NCBI GenBank assembly: GCA_016189825.1
Contig: JACPRR010000217.1
Location: 1-13,620, forward strand
Reading direction: 5' to 3'
From: Chloroflexota bacterium
GTDB lineage: Bacteria > Chloroflexota > Dehalococcoidia > JACPPY01
Length of the DNA stretch: 13,620 nt
Positions 1 through 6,350 of this stretch are shown here, piece after piece; the stretch's first letter is position 1; each line of letters begins with the position of its first letter. The notes beneath the pieces were generated by a model. That model ran no database searches. It saw nothing but the letters and a program-made list of their open reading frames with translations, and was not told the DNA's origin. The translations under genes were made by a program, and so were the position numbers.

Positions 1-191
1 GCGGCCTTGTCCTTCGCTTCGGAATATTCCACCGCCACGTCAATCATGTTTCGCAACGCCATCAGCACCTCACGACCTGCGGCCCGTGCGTGCTGGCGAA
101 CACCCGCCGGCATCCGTGGGATGAACTGCCGGTGAAAACGGACCACTACCGCGTCCCCCTCTCGCTCGATCTCGATAATCTTCTCGCCCAT
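1..191 (-). CDS. Small unknown protein, C-terminus outside the window
   Basis: An open frame starts at ATG 191 and runs off the left edge, giving 63 visible residues. The start is well supported by GGAGGA about 6 nt upstream. It lies 25 nt after the stop of the ArsA-type ATPase gene, so the two are probably cotranscribed. The visible product begins MGEKIIEIEREGDAVVVRF, a short charged beta-strand-like stretch (residues 1-20). An Arg-rich segment with a possible helix follows (about residues 25-60, ending VEYSEAKDKA). There is no signal peptide or membrane segment. I do not recognise the family and assign no function. The link to the ATPase rests on position only. Confidence 0.6.
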   Translation of the reverse strand, partial: MGEKIIEIEREGDAVVVRFHRQFIPRMPAGVRQHARAAGREVLMALRNMIDVAVEYSEAKDKA

Positions 192-216
192 CTGAGTTCC
201 TCCTATCGCGTGAGAC

Positions 217-1395
217 TCATTTCACAGCCGGCTTAATAAAGCTTATCTTCAATTTGTCGTTATCAAACTTGGCGCCTTGAATGCTCATATCTACGAGCGT
301 CCGCGGAAGCGTGATGTTGCGCCGCCAGGACCCCACCTGGACAACCAGCTCGTCGCCCTTCCGCAACAGTGAGATCTCGCTCTTCTGGATGAACGGGAGG
401 ACTATGGACAGCACGTAGGTGCCATCGCTCTCCGCGATGGTTTGAACATGCCCGTGGTAGAAGATCTCGGCGGGATCCTTCTCGCCGAATACCGTCTGTC
501 CCATTCTTCTCAGGCGGTCGATCCCGAGCACCTCTTCATCAAACAGGGGCGCTGTCATCACCGGAATAGGATTGAATGACTGCTCTATCGCTTCCAGGTA
601 CTTGACCTGGTTGCGCTTCCACGCTGCGAAGTAGCTGTCTTCCACGCTATCCGGTATCAACCGGTTGCACACGACGAGGTCGGTGAAGTAGCCGTACAGG
701 TTCAGATACGTGAAGGTCCGCCTGGCGTCTTTAATTACCATCTTTTCCGCGTTCACCACCAGGCGCACCGTGGACTCATGGGGATCCGAAAGGATACTGT
801 GCATCCTGGCTATCTGGTCGAAAAGGCGGCGCTCGGCGTCGAACACCTCCTCTCCAGGCATGGGCATGCCAAGCAATGGCTTGACGACCGGCCTCAGCAC
901 ACCCACCGCGGCCCTCCCGATAGGGAACACTTTCTCCATCCACCAGCGCAATATGTCCGGAAGGCTCAACAGCCGCAGCGTTTCGCCGGTGGGAGCGCAG
1001 TCCACCATGATCACATCGTACTCGCCTGACTCGTAATAGTCAGTAATGTAGAGCAGATTGGCCAACTCGTCCATCCCGGGCAGGATAGCCATCTCGTCGG
1101 CGATGATCTCGTCAATGCCGCGCCATGCCAGCAGTGACGATATCCATCCCCGTATGGTGTCCCAGTGGACCTTCATGGCATGAGTAGTGTCGGTCTCCTG
1201 CGCCCAGAGGTTATCTTCGATCCTCTTCGGCTCCCCGCCGCTCAGGTCTCGGTCCAGGGAGTCAGACAGGCTATGGGCAACGTCCGTGCTCAACACGATC
1301 GTCTTGTGCCCCAGATCGGCGCAACGCACTGCAGTCGCGGCAGCCAGGCTCGTCTTTCCGACACCGCCCTTGCCCGTATAAAGTATGATCCTCAT
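217..1395 (-). CDS. ArsA/Get3-family ATPase with C-terminal HSP20-like domain
   Basis: This 392-residue protein is a SIMIBI-class P-loop ATPase of the ArsA/Get3 family. The deviant Walker A is GKGGVGKT at residues 8-15, including the intra-dimer signature lysine K9. The switch region STDVAHSLSDSLD has Val where the family usually has Pro (DPAHSL). A VDCAPTGETLRLL motif forms the switch II/Walker B region. Residues about 327-390 match the HSP20-like beta domain appended to many bacterial ArsA homologues. I see no Get3-type CxxC and no clear equivalents of the three arsenite-binding cysteines of plasmid ArsA, and there are no arsB or arsR neighbours. An arsenite-pump role is therefore doubtful, and targeting or chaperone-like ATPase work is at least as likely. 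The ATG start has GAGGAC about 5 nt upstream. Confidence 0.88.
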   Translation of the reverse strand: MRIILYTGKGGVGKTSLAAATAVRCADLGHKTIVLSTDVAHSLSDSLDRDLSGGEPKRIEDNLWAQETDTTHAMKVHWDTIRGWISSLLAWRGIDEIIADEMAILPGMDELANLLYITDYYESGEYDVIMVDCAPTGETLRLLSLPDILRWWMEKVFPIGRAAVGVLRPVVKPLLGMPMPGEEVFDAERRLFDQIARMHSILSDPHESTVRLVVNAEKMVIKDARRTFTYLNLYGYFTDLVVCNRLIPDSVEDSYFAAWKRNQVKYLEAIEQSFNPIPVMTAPLFDEEVLGIDRLRRMGQTVFGEKDPAEIFYHGHVQTIAESDGTYVLSIVLPFIQKSEISLLRKGDELVVQVGSWRRNITLPRTLVDMSIQGAKFDNDKLKISFIKPAVK

Positions 1396-1413
1396 GTCTG
1401 GTCCTCATCGACT

Positions 1414-1422
1414 ATTATACCA
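1414..1422 (-). promoter_or_regulatory. Extended -10 promoter for the ArsA-type gene
   Basis: On the minus strand the sequence reads TGGTATAAT, a perfect -10 hexamer preceded by the extended TGn element. It ends 18 nt before the ATG at 1395. The -35 position has no good match, as is common for extended -10 promoters. Transcription would begin near 1407, leaving a leader of about 12 nt that still contains the GAGGAC ribosome-binding site. The promoter call is a prediction from motif and position. Confidence 0.5.
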
Positions 1423-1439
1423 AGCTGCGGGCACACGCG

Positions 1440-1473
1440 AAGACCGACCCGGCCACCAGGCCGAGTCGGTCTT
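1440..1473 (-). terminator. Strong hairpin, possible terminator of the YtxH operon
   Basis: AAGACCGAC (1440-1448) pairs perfectly with GTCGGTCTT (1465-1473). After one mismatch the stem continues with five more pairs around a 4-nt loop (ACCA, 1455-1458). It lies after the minus-strand YtxH genes and just upstream of the ArsA-type promoter, as expected for a terminator separating two units. There is no U-run on either strand, so simple intrinsic termination is not assured. It could also be part of a structured RNA. Confidence 0.4.
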
Positions 1474-1638
1474 CACACTGACAACTATGATTGAGGCTAC
1501 CTGCACTGCTTGCAGGTTGCGCCTATCCGCGCAGCCTAACAGCTAACGGCAAACCAGCTACACCCATTCCCGGTGTAAGGCGCTGTCGCTTGGGCGCACC
1601 GCGAGATCAACTTCAAAGCAAGGGGAGGTCGAACCTCA
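1474..1638. other. Hairpin-rich intergenic region without a recognisable gene
   Basis: No convincing coding frame is present. Several adjacent inverted repeats are: ACCTGC/GCAGGT (1499-1504 with 1512-1517), nested inside AGGCT/AGCCT (1494-1498 with 1533-1537); TACACC/GGTGTA (1559-1564 with 1572-1577); and GAGGT/ACCTC (1625-1629 with 1633-1637), directly after the YtxH stop codon. Together with the 1440-1473 hairpin this is a dense run of stems. It may be a structured 3' UTR or a small RNA. I compared it by eye with tmRNA, RNase P RNA, SRP RNA, 6S RNA and common riboswitch motifs and found no match. Confidence 0.3.
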
Positions 1639-1839
1639 CTACCGGGTTTCCGCCATCTCTTCCTCTTCCTCCTGCGCCCCCTTGCGGGAGAGCCTGTCCC
1701 TGACCGAAGCAGCCTTGTCCCTAATCATCTCCCTGGTCTCTTTGCCCGACTTGGGGGCAAGGAGGAACCCGGCCGCGATGCCGGCAGCGGCCCCGATCAG
1801 TATGCCAATCCCCATATTCTTCGCGCCATTGCTGTCCAT
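1639..1839 (-). CDS. YtxH-like small membrane protein (second paralogue)
   Basis: This 66-residue protein has a Gly/Ala-rich hydrophobic segment (about residues 9-28, GIGILIGAAAGIAAGFLLAP) followed by a charged cytoplasmic helix. The junction motif LLAPKSGKETRE is the hallmark of the YtxH family (general-stress or envelope-associated small proteins of unknown mechanism). The tail is strongly acidic (five consecutive Glu). The ATG is preceded by a good AGGAG-type site. The gene lies 32 nt after its paralogue (1872-2060), with which it shares the APxxGxETRE motif, so a local duplication is likely. It is the last gene of a three-gene minus-strand operon. Confidence 0.8.
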   Translation of the reverse strand: MDSNGAKNMGIGILIGAAAGIAAGFLLAPKSGKETREMIRDKAASVRDRLSRKGAQEEEEEMAETR

Positions 1840-1871
1840 GATGCCTCTCCTTTACTCCTTATCCGTTTCCG

Positions 1872-2060
1872 CTACGGATGAATTGACCCTGCCTCTACCT
1901 TGCCGTTGTCGCTCCTCTTCAGCTTGCCGAAGATTTCTTGCGCCCGCTCCTTTACCAACTCCCTCGTCTCCTGTCCGGGACGGGGAGCGTACAACAGCCC
2001 GATCACTAAACCCACGGCTGCGCCGAACAGAAGGCCGATGCCCAAGCCCTTTGAGCTCAT
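1872..2060 (-). CDS. YtxH-like small membrane protein (first paralogue)
   Basis: This 62-residue protein starts MSSKGLGIGLL, with a hydrophobic glycine-rich segment at residues 5-24. The YtxH signature LLYAPRPGQETRELVKERA follows, then a basic amphipathic tail. I chose ATG 2060 over an upstream in-frame ATG (2138) for three reasons. The strong site AGGAGGG lies 6 nt before it. Its ATG overlaps the stop of the upstream gene as ATGA. The longer frame only adds residues read within the upstream gene. The overlap suggests coupled translation with the DUF948-like gene. The family's role is poorly understood; a cell-envelope or stress role is an inference. Confidence 0.8.
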   Translation of the reverse strand: MSSKGLGIGLLFGAAVGLVIGLLYAPRPGQETRELVKERAQEIFGKLKRSDNGKVEAGSIHP

Positions 2061-2344
2061 TGTTTCCCTCCTTCTTCCCGAGTCTGCATGAATTGCTTCA
2101 CCAATTCGATTCCCTGCCGCACGCCCTGAATCAGGCATGCAACCTGGATCAGGGGTTTTGCAATCTCATCCTTTATTAGCGAAGATATTTCCTCCAGATT
2201 CCTGCAGGCCTCACTGAGATGGCCCAGGACGGACGTGATCCTTCTGTACAACAAGACATATACAACTGCCCTTACTATGAGCACCACGGAACCCACGAAA
2301 GCAACGACGATTATCGCCAGGTCCCGGAGCCCCTCGATGCTCAT
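2057..2344 (-). CDS. DUF948/YtxG-like membrane protein
   Basis: This 95-residue protein has one N-terminal membrane helix (about residues 9-33, rich in Val, Ile and Leu). A long amphipathic, probably coiled-coil helix follows (LSEACRNLEEISSLIKDEI and onward). This layout, and the YtxH-type genes right behind it, match the DUF948/YtxG pattern seen with YtxH in many bacteria. Domain assignment is by topology and context rather than strong motifs. Its TGA overlaps the next gene's ATG by 4 nt. It is the first gene of the operon, with a plausible minus-strand promoter upstream. Confidence 0.68.
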   Translation of the reverse strand: MSIEGLRDLAIIVVAFVGSVVLIVRAVVYVLLYRRITSVLGHLSEACRNLEEISSLIKDEIAKPLIQVACLIQGVRQGIELVKQFMQTREEGGKQ

Positions 2345-2399
2345 GTGGGAATCCCCTTTCTCGGACTATTCTTTTCTCGCGTTATCTCGACAGCTCCCA

Positions 2400-2427
2400 A
2401 CTTTAGCGTCGTTTTCCGCTATGACAA
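2400..2427 (-). promoter_or_regulatory. Predicted promoter for the DUF948-YtxH operon
   Basis: On the minus strand, TTGTCA (2422-2427, five of six matches to the -35 consensus) is followed after 16 nt by TAAAGT (2400-2405, four of six to -10). The start would be near 2393, about 50 nt upstream of the first ATG. It shares a 205-bp divergent intergenic region with gatC. Confidence 0.4.
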
Positions 2428-2486
2428 TCATACGCACGCAACAATGGAGAAGTCCTAAAATGGAATAGACAAATATGCATTACCCA

Positions 2487-2517
2487 TTACACTTGGCCCT
2501 CCACAGTGTTATATAAT
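2487..2517 (+). promoter_or_regulatory. Predicted promoter for the gatCA operon
   Basis: A perfect TATAAT occurs at 2512-2517, about 32 nt before the gatC ATG. The -35 side is weak: TTACAC at 2487-2492 gives a 19-bp spacer, or 17 bp if the overlapping TATATA (2510-2515) is the -10. The match is good at -10 only. Confidence 0.45.
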
Positions 2518-2549
2518 GCGAACACTCTCAACTCGAAAAGGTGCATCAC

Positions 2550-2837
2550 ATGAAGCTGAGCAGAGAAGAAGTGGAACACATTTCGTTACTGGCGCGTCTC
2601 GGCCTCGCCGAGGCAGAAAAGGAGAGGCTCCGCGAGCAATTGTCCAATATTCTCGAGAACATGGAGTTGCTCAAGGAGACCGCCACGGATGATGTGCCCC
2701 CCACCACCCAGTCCATAGCGCTTCAAAACGTGTTCCGCGAAGACGTTGCGCGGCCCTCGCTCGGCTCCGAGGAAGTCATGGCCAACGCGCCCCAACGGGA
2801 AGAGAGCTCAATCCGAGTGCGTCCTGTCCTCGAATGA
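2550..2837 (+). CDS. gatC: Asp/Glu-tRNA amidotransferase subunit C
   Basis: GatC is the small scaffold subunit of the GatCAB amidotransferase, which converts misacylated Glu-tRNA(Gln) and/or Asp-tRNA(Asn) to the correct aminoacyl-tRNA. The 95-residue product shows the family pattern: N-terminal LSREEVEHISLLARLGL, the helix LSNILENMELLKE, the PPTT turn, FREDVARPSL, and a C-terminal end close to VRPVLE. A GTG at 2541 is in frame, but ATG 2550 is preferred because AAAAGG ends 8 nt before it and the product then has typical length and N-terminus. gatA follows 24 nt downstream. Confidence 0.95.
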   Translation: MKLSREEVEHISLLARLGLAEAEKERLREQLSNILENMELLKETATDDVPPTTQSIALQNVFREDVARPSLGSEEVMANAPQREESSIRVRPVLE

Positions 2838-2861
2838 GGGCAATCTCGGAGCCGGCAGCGA

Positions 2862-4349
2862 ATGACAGAAGAACTTAGCCGTCTCAGCGTCCGCAAAGCG
2901 GTCGGCCTGCTCGGCAGCCGCCAGATAAGCGCCGTAGAGCTCACCACGGCCGCGTTGGAGCGATTGCACCAGGCCGACAGCCTTCTTCATGCCATGGTCA
3001 CAGTGACCGCGGATGATGCCCTGGCGCAGGCCTCCGAAGCTGACAGGGCCATCGGTAGCGGGAGAACCTCGGCGCTCACCGGGATACCCGTGGTGATCAA
3101 AGACAACATGTGCACCCGTGGAGTCCGCACGACCTGCTCATCGAGAATGCTTGAGAACTTCGTGCCCCCATTCGACGCAACCGTCGTCGCCAGGTTGAAG
3201 GGCGCCGGCGCGGTGATCCTCGGGAAAGCCAACATGGACGAGTTCGCTATGGGCTCCTCGACCGAGCACTCCGCCTTTTTCCCCACCCACAATCCGTGGG
3301 ACCTTAGCAGGGTGCCGGGCGGGAGCAGCGGCGGGTCCGCGGTCGCGGTAGCAGCCGACGAATGCCTTTTTTCTCTCGGCTCTGACACCGGAGGCAGCAT
3401 AAGGCAGCCTGCTGGATTCTGCAGCATCGTCGGCCTCAAGCCAACCTACGGCCGCGTCAGCAGGTACGGCCTTGTCGCTTTCGCGAGTTCACTTGACCAG
3501 ATCGGCCCCCTGACAAAAGACGTCGGCGACTGCGCCCTGGTGATGAACGTGATCGCTGGCCATGACCCCTGCGATTCTACTTCGGTGGCAGATAGTGTGC
3601 CGGACTACACACGCTCCCTGGAACGGGATATTCGCGGGCTGCGTTTGGGAGTGCCACGAGAGTACTTTGTGGCCGGGATGCAGGCCGGGGTCGAGGCAGC
3701 CATGCGGGCGGCGGTCGCCAGGTTGGAGGAACTCGGCGCGATCATCGATTGGGATGTGTCGCTGCCACACACCAGGTACGCACTCGCGGCCTATTACATC
3801 ATCGCGCCCTCGGAAGCCTCCGCCAACCTCGCCAGGTACGATGGTGTGAAGTACGGCTACTGCCATATGGACGCCGGCAGCGTCTGGCAGGCCATGGAAC
3901 GCACCCGCCAGTTTGGCTTCGGTCCTGAAGTGAAACGCCGCATCATGCTCGGCACCTACGCGCTCTCCGCCGGGTATTACGAGGCCTACTACCTCAAAGC
4001 CCAAAAGGTACGTACCCTGATCCGGCGCGAGTTCGACGCAGCGTTCCAGAAATACGATGCACTGGTCACTCCAACGTCGCCGACTGTGCCCTTCCGCATC
4101 GGAGAGAGGCTCGACGATCCGGTGCAAATGTACCTTGCCGACGTCTGTACTCTGCCGATAAACATCGCGGGAGTCCCCGCGATCTCTGTCCCTGCGGGCT
4201 TCGCCGGCGGGCTCCCCGTCGGCATGCAATTGATAGGGAAGCCATTCGGCGAAGAGGTACTGCTGCGCATCGCGCACTCATACGAACAGGCGACATCCTG
4301 GCACAACATGAAGGCACCGGCACCCGGGAGCCTGGACCATGCGGGATAG
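2862..4349 (+). CDS. gatA: Asp/Glu-tRNA amidotransferase subunit A
   Basis: GatA (495 residues) is the amidase-signature subunit that hydrolyses glutamine and supplies ammonia to GatB. The full Ser-cisSer-Lys triad is visible: K80 in [10 protein letters not shown]155 in PGGSSGGSA and S179 in [12 protein letters not shown]. This matches K79/S154/S178 of Staphylococcus aureus GatA, shifted by one. The glycine-rich signature, the [14 protein letters not shown] segment and the C-terminal [17 protein letters not shown] segment are intact, and length is normal. GGAG lies about 10 nt before the ATG. The partner gene gatB is not in this window and must be elsewhere if the complex is functional. Confidence 0.97.
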   Translation: MTEELSRLSVRKAVGLLGSRQISAVELTTAALERLHQADSLLHAMVTVTADDALAQASEADRAIGSGRTSALTGIPVVIKDNMCTRGVRTTCSSRMLENFVPPFDATVVARLKGAGAVILGKANMDEFAMGSSTEHSAFFPTHNPWDLSRVPGGSSGGSAVAVAADECLFSLGSDTGGSIRQPAGFCSIVGLKPTYGRVSRYGLVAFASSLDQIGPLTKDVGDCALVMNVIAGHDPCDSTSVADSVPDYTRSLERDIRGLRLGVPREYFVAGMQAGVEAAMRAAVARLEELGAIIDWDVSLPHTRYALAAYYIIAPSEASANLARYDGVKYGYCHMDAGSVWQAMERTRQFGFGPEVKRRIMLGTYALSAGYYEAYYLKAQKVRTLIRREFDAAFQKYDALVTPTSPTVPFRIGERLDDPVQMYLADVCTLPINIAGVPAISVPAGFAGGLPVGMQLIGKPFGEEVLLRIAHSYEQATSWHNMKAPAPGSLDHAG

Positions 4350-4599
4350 AAACGCATTCGACGCCAAGGTAGGCTGCTACTCCGGTCTGGCGTACGCCGA
4401 GCGGCCGGAGACGATTCAACTCGCTGGGGGGAAGCTCACGGTCATAGCTATCGAGAAAGCGGCCCGCGAGCCAGAGGGAAAGAGGTTCGTGGTCAGGACG
4501 GCAGAAAACCGGCTCTTCGATCTTTGCTATAATGAGCTTCATGATACTTGGACAGTGCGGGGATTGACGCCAGGCATTGGCCCCGATTCCTGCGCGTGA
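4339..4599 (+). CDS. Small protein of unknown function between gatA and the Lrp gene
   Basis: This 86-residue frame starts at ATG 4339, overlapping the end of gatA by 11 nt, with GGAG about 8 nt upstream. The next gene starts 10 nt after its stop, so it fits the operon spacing well. The product is soluble, with no signal or membrane segment. The predicted secondary structure is beta-rich ([43 protein letters not shown]), resembling a small single-domain beta fold. I recognise no family. The evidence that it is a real gene is position, ribosome-binding site and the absence of a competing frame. Confidence 0.65.
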   Translation: MRDRNAFDAKVGCYSGLAYAERPETIQLAGGKLTVIAIEKAAREPEGKRFVVRTAENRLFDLCYNELHDTWTVRGLTPGIGPDSCA

Positions 4600-4609
4600 G
4601 GGATACCCG

Positions 4610-5092
4610 ATGAACGAAAAAATACTCAAGGTGCTGGAACAGAACGCGAAGGCGACCCCGCTTCAGCTCGCCACCATGACCGGTGTCCCTGTCTCCGAGG
4701 TGAAGGAGACCATCGAGCAGGCGGAAAGGGAACGCGTCATACTTCGCTACAAGACCGTGATCAACTGGGAGAAGCTCGGCAACGAACGCGTCATGGCTCT
4801 CATCGAAGTCAAGATAACGCCGCAAAGGGGCGTTGGGTTCGACGCACTTGCCGAGCGGATTTACCGCTTCGCTGAGGCCCGCTCAGTATACCTGGTGTCG
4901 GGCACGTACGACCTTGCCGTGCTGGTAACAGCAGGCAGCATGCACGAGGTGGCCAACTTCGTATCACAGAAGTTGTCTCCTCTCGAGGGAGTCCAGGGCA
5001 CTGTCACGCATTTCCTTCTCAAGCGCTACAAGGAAGACGGGGAAATCCTGGATGGGAAGGAGGAGTCTCACCGCCTCGCTGTCGCGCCATGA
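4610..5092 (+). CDS. Lrp/AsnC-family transcriptional regulator
   Basis: This 160-residue protein has an N-terminal winged helix-turn-helix (about residues 1-55: ILKVLEQNAKATPLQLATMTG, then GVPVSEVKETIEQAERERVI). The C-terminal RAM/AsnC ligand-binding domain occupies residues about 65-140, with the conserved GTYDLAVLV strand. Such regulators form octamers or similar assemblies and usually sense amino acids. ATG 4610 is chosen over an upstream in-frame codon because GAGGGA lies 6 nt before it and the product then begins at the helix-turn-helix. The aminotransferase gene follows 24 nt downstream, so control of that gene or of its own operon is likely. The ligand cannot be told. Confidence 0.9.
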   Translation: MNEKILKVLEQNAKATPLQLATMTGVPVSEVKETIEQAERERVILRYKTVINWEKLGNERVMALIEVKITPQRGVGFDALAERIYRFAEARSVYLVSGTYDLAVLVTAGSMHEVANFVSQKLSPLEGVQGTVTHFLLKRYKEDGEILDGKEESHRLAVAP

Positions 5093-5116
5093 CGCGGCGA
5101 CGGGCGCCCGCAACCC

Positions 5117-6301
5117 ATGGATAGCACCAGGACCAGAAAGCAACTCATCGCCGACCGGGTGGCCGGGCTATCACCATCTGGCATCAGGAAATTCTTCGAC
5201 CTCCTCGCCTCGCTGGAAGGCGTGATCTCTCTTGGGGTCGGCGAGCCGGACTTCGTGACCCCGTGGCGCATACGAGAGGCGGCGATTTACTCCCTGGAGC
5301 GGGGATACACCAGCTACACCTCCAACTACGGACTGCCCGAGCTGCGGAAGGAGTTAGCCAACTACCTGCGCTGCCTTTACAGCATCGAGTACGATCCCCA
5401 GGGCGAGCTTCTGATCACCGTGGGCGTGAGTGAAGCCCTCGATCTCGCCTTGCGTGCAATCCTCAACCCCGGCGATGAAGTCATCATGCCCGACCCCTGC
5501 TACGTAGCGTACTCTGCATGCGTTACCCTGGCCGGCGGAACACCGGTGCCGGTTCCGACAACCGTTGAGAACGGTTTCGCCATCAGGGCGGCGGACATAG
5601 AGTCCCGGATAGGCGTACGCACCAAGGCTCTCCTCATGGGGTATCCCGCCAACCCCACGGGTGCGGTGCTGACACGCCCGGAGTTGGCATCGATCTGCGA
5701 CGTCGCCACAAAGCACGGCCTGATAGTCATCTCCGACGAGGTGTACGCCAGGCTGGTCTATGACATCGAGCATACTTCCTTCCCATGCCTTCCGGGCGCG
5801 AGGGAAAACTGTATTCTCCTTGGCGGCTTCTCCAAGGCTTTTGCCATGACAGGGTGGCGGATAGGCTACGCGGCTGCGCCGCGAGAAATCCTCGAGGCGA
5901 TGACAAAAGTCCATCAGTACACCATGCTTTGCGCGCCGACGGTCGGACAGATGGCCGCGCTTGAAGCGCTGCGGTCGGGCGAGAATGACGTCGTGGCCAT
6001 GGTCGAAGACTACAATCAGAGGCGCCGCCTCATGGTCAAGGGCCTCAACGATATCGGGCTCGCGTGCTATGAGCCCAAGGGGGCTTTCTACGCATTCCCT
6101 TCGATAGCTGCGACCGGGCTCACCTCTGACCAGTTCGCCGAGAAGCTGCTCAACGAAGAGCGCGTCGCCGTAGTTCCTGGTTCAGCTTTCGGGAGTTGCG
6201 GCGAGGGTTTCGTGCGGTGCTGTTACGCGACAGCAGTCCCCGACATTGAAGAGGCGCTGCGCAGAATCGAACGATTCGTCAAGCGACATCGAATGCCATA
6301 G
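5117..6301 (+). CDS. PLP-dependent class I/II aminotransferase
   Basis: This 394-residue fold-type I aminotransferase carries the expected pyridoxal-phosphate residues. These are the Schiff-base lysine K240 in GGFSKAFAMTGWRIGY, N179-P180 in YPANPTG, D207 and Y210 in SDEVYARL, and R248 after the lysine. A C-terminal Arg in GEGFVRCCYA would bind the substrate carboxylate. The N-terminal SLGVGEPDF segment is typical of the aspartate/aromatic/alanine group. The exact amino donor is not evident. No good ribosome-binding site precedes ATG 5117, and no alternative in-frame start exists nearby, so coupling to the Lrp gene 24 nt upstream is plausible. It is probably an amino-acid transaminase under Lrp control. 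Confidence 0.92.
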   Translation: MDSTRTRKQLIADRVAGLSPSGIRKFFDLLASLEGVISLGVGEPDFVTPWRIREAAIYSLERGYTSYTSNYGLPELRKELANYLRCLYSIEYDPQGELLITVGVSEALDLALRAILNPGDEVIMPDPCYVAYSACVTLAGGTPVPVPTTVENGFAIRAADIESRIGVRTKALLMGYPANPTGAVLTRPELASICDVATKHGLIVISDEVYARLVYDIEHTSFPCLPGARENCILLGGFSKAFAMTGWRIGYAAAPREILEAMTKVHQYTMLCAPTVGQMAALEALRSGENDVVAMVEDYNQRRRLMVKGLNDIGLACYEPKGAFYAFPSIAATGLTSDQFAEKLLNEERVAVVPGSAFGSCGEGFVRCCYATAVPDIEEALRRIERFVKRHRMP

Positions 6302-6350
6302 AGGCCGATCTGCTCAACGGGGCTCCTCATCCCTATCGGACCGCATCCAC

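Noticed and set aside
1480..1640. tmRNA, RNase P RNA or riboswitch in the first intergenic gap
   Set aside because: I looked for the tmRNA tRNA-like ends, the RNase P conserved blocks, and cobalamin, TPP, glycine and T-box motifs on both strands. None fitted.
1491..1703. Plus-strand 70-residue frame over the hairpin region
   Set aside because: The composition is Pro/Arg-rich shadow sequence. It overlaps the minus-strand YtxH gene and has no ribosome-binding site.
3489..4277. Long minus-strand open frame inside gatA (262 codons)
   Set aside because: It is opposite an intact gatA with a full catalytic triad. Such antisense frames are common in GC-rich genes, and the product matches nothing.
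6302..6350. Terminator between the aminotransferase and trpS genes
   Set aside because: Only a 5-bp pairing (CCGAT with ATCGG) across a 25-nt loop is visible, with no U-run. This is too weak to call.
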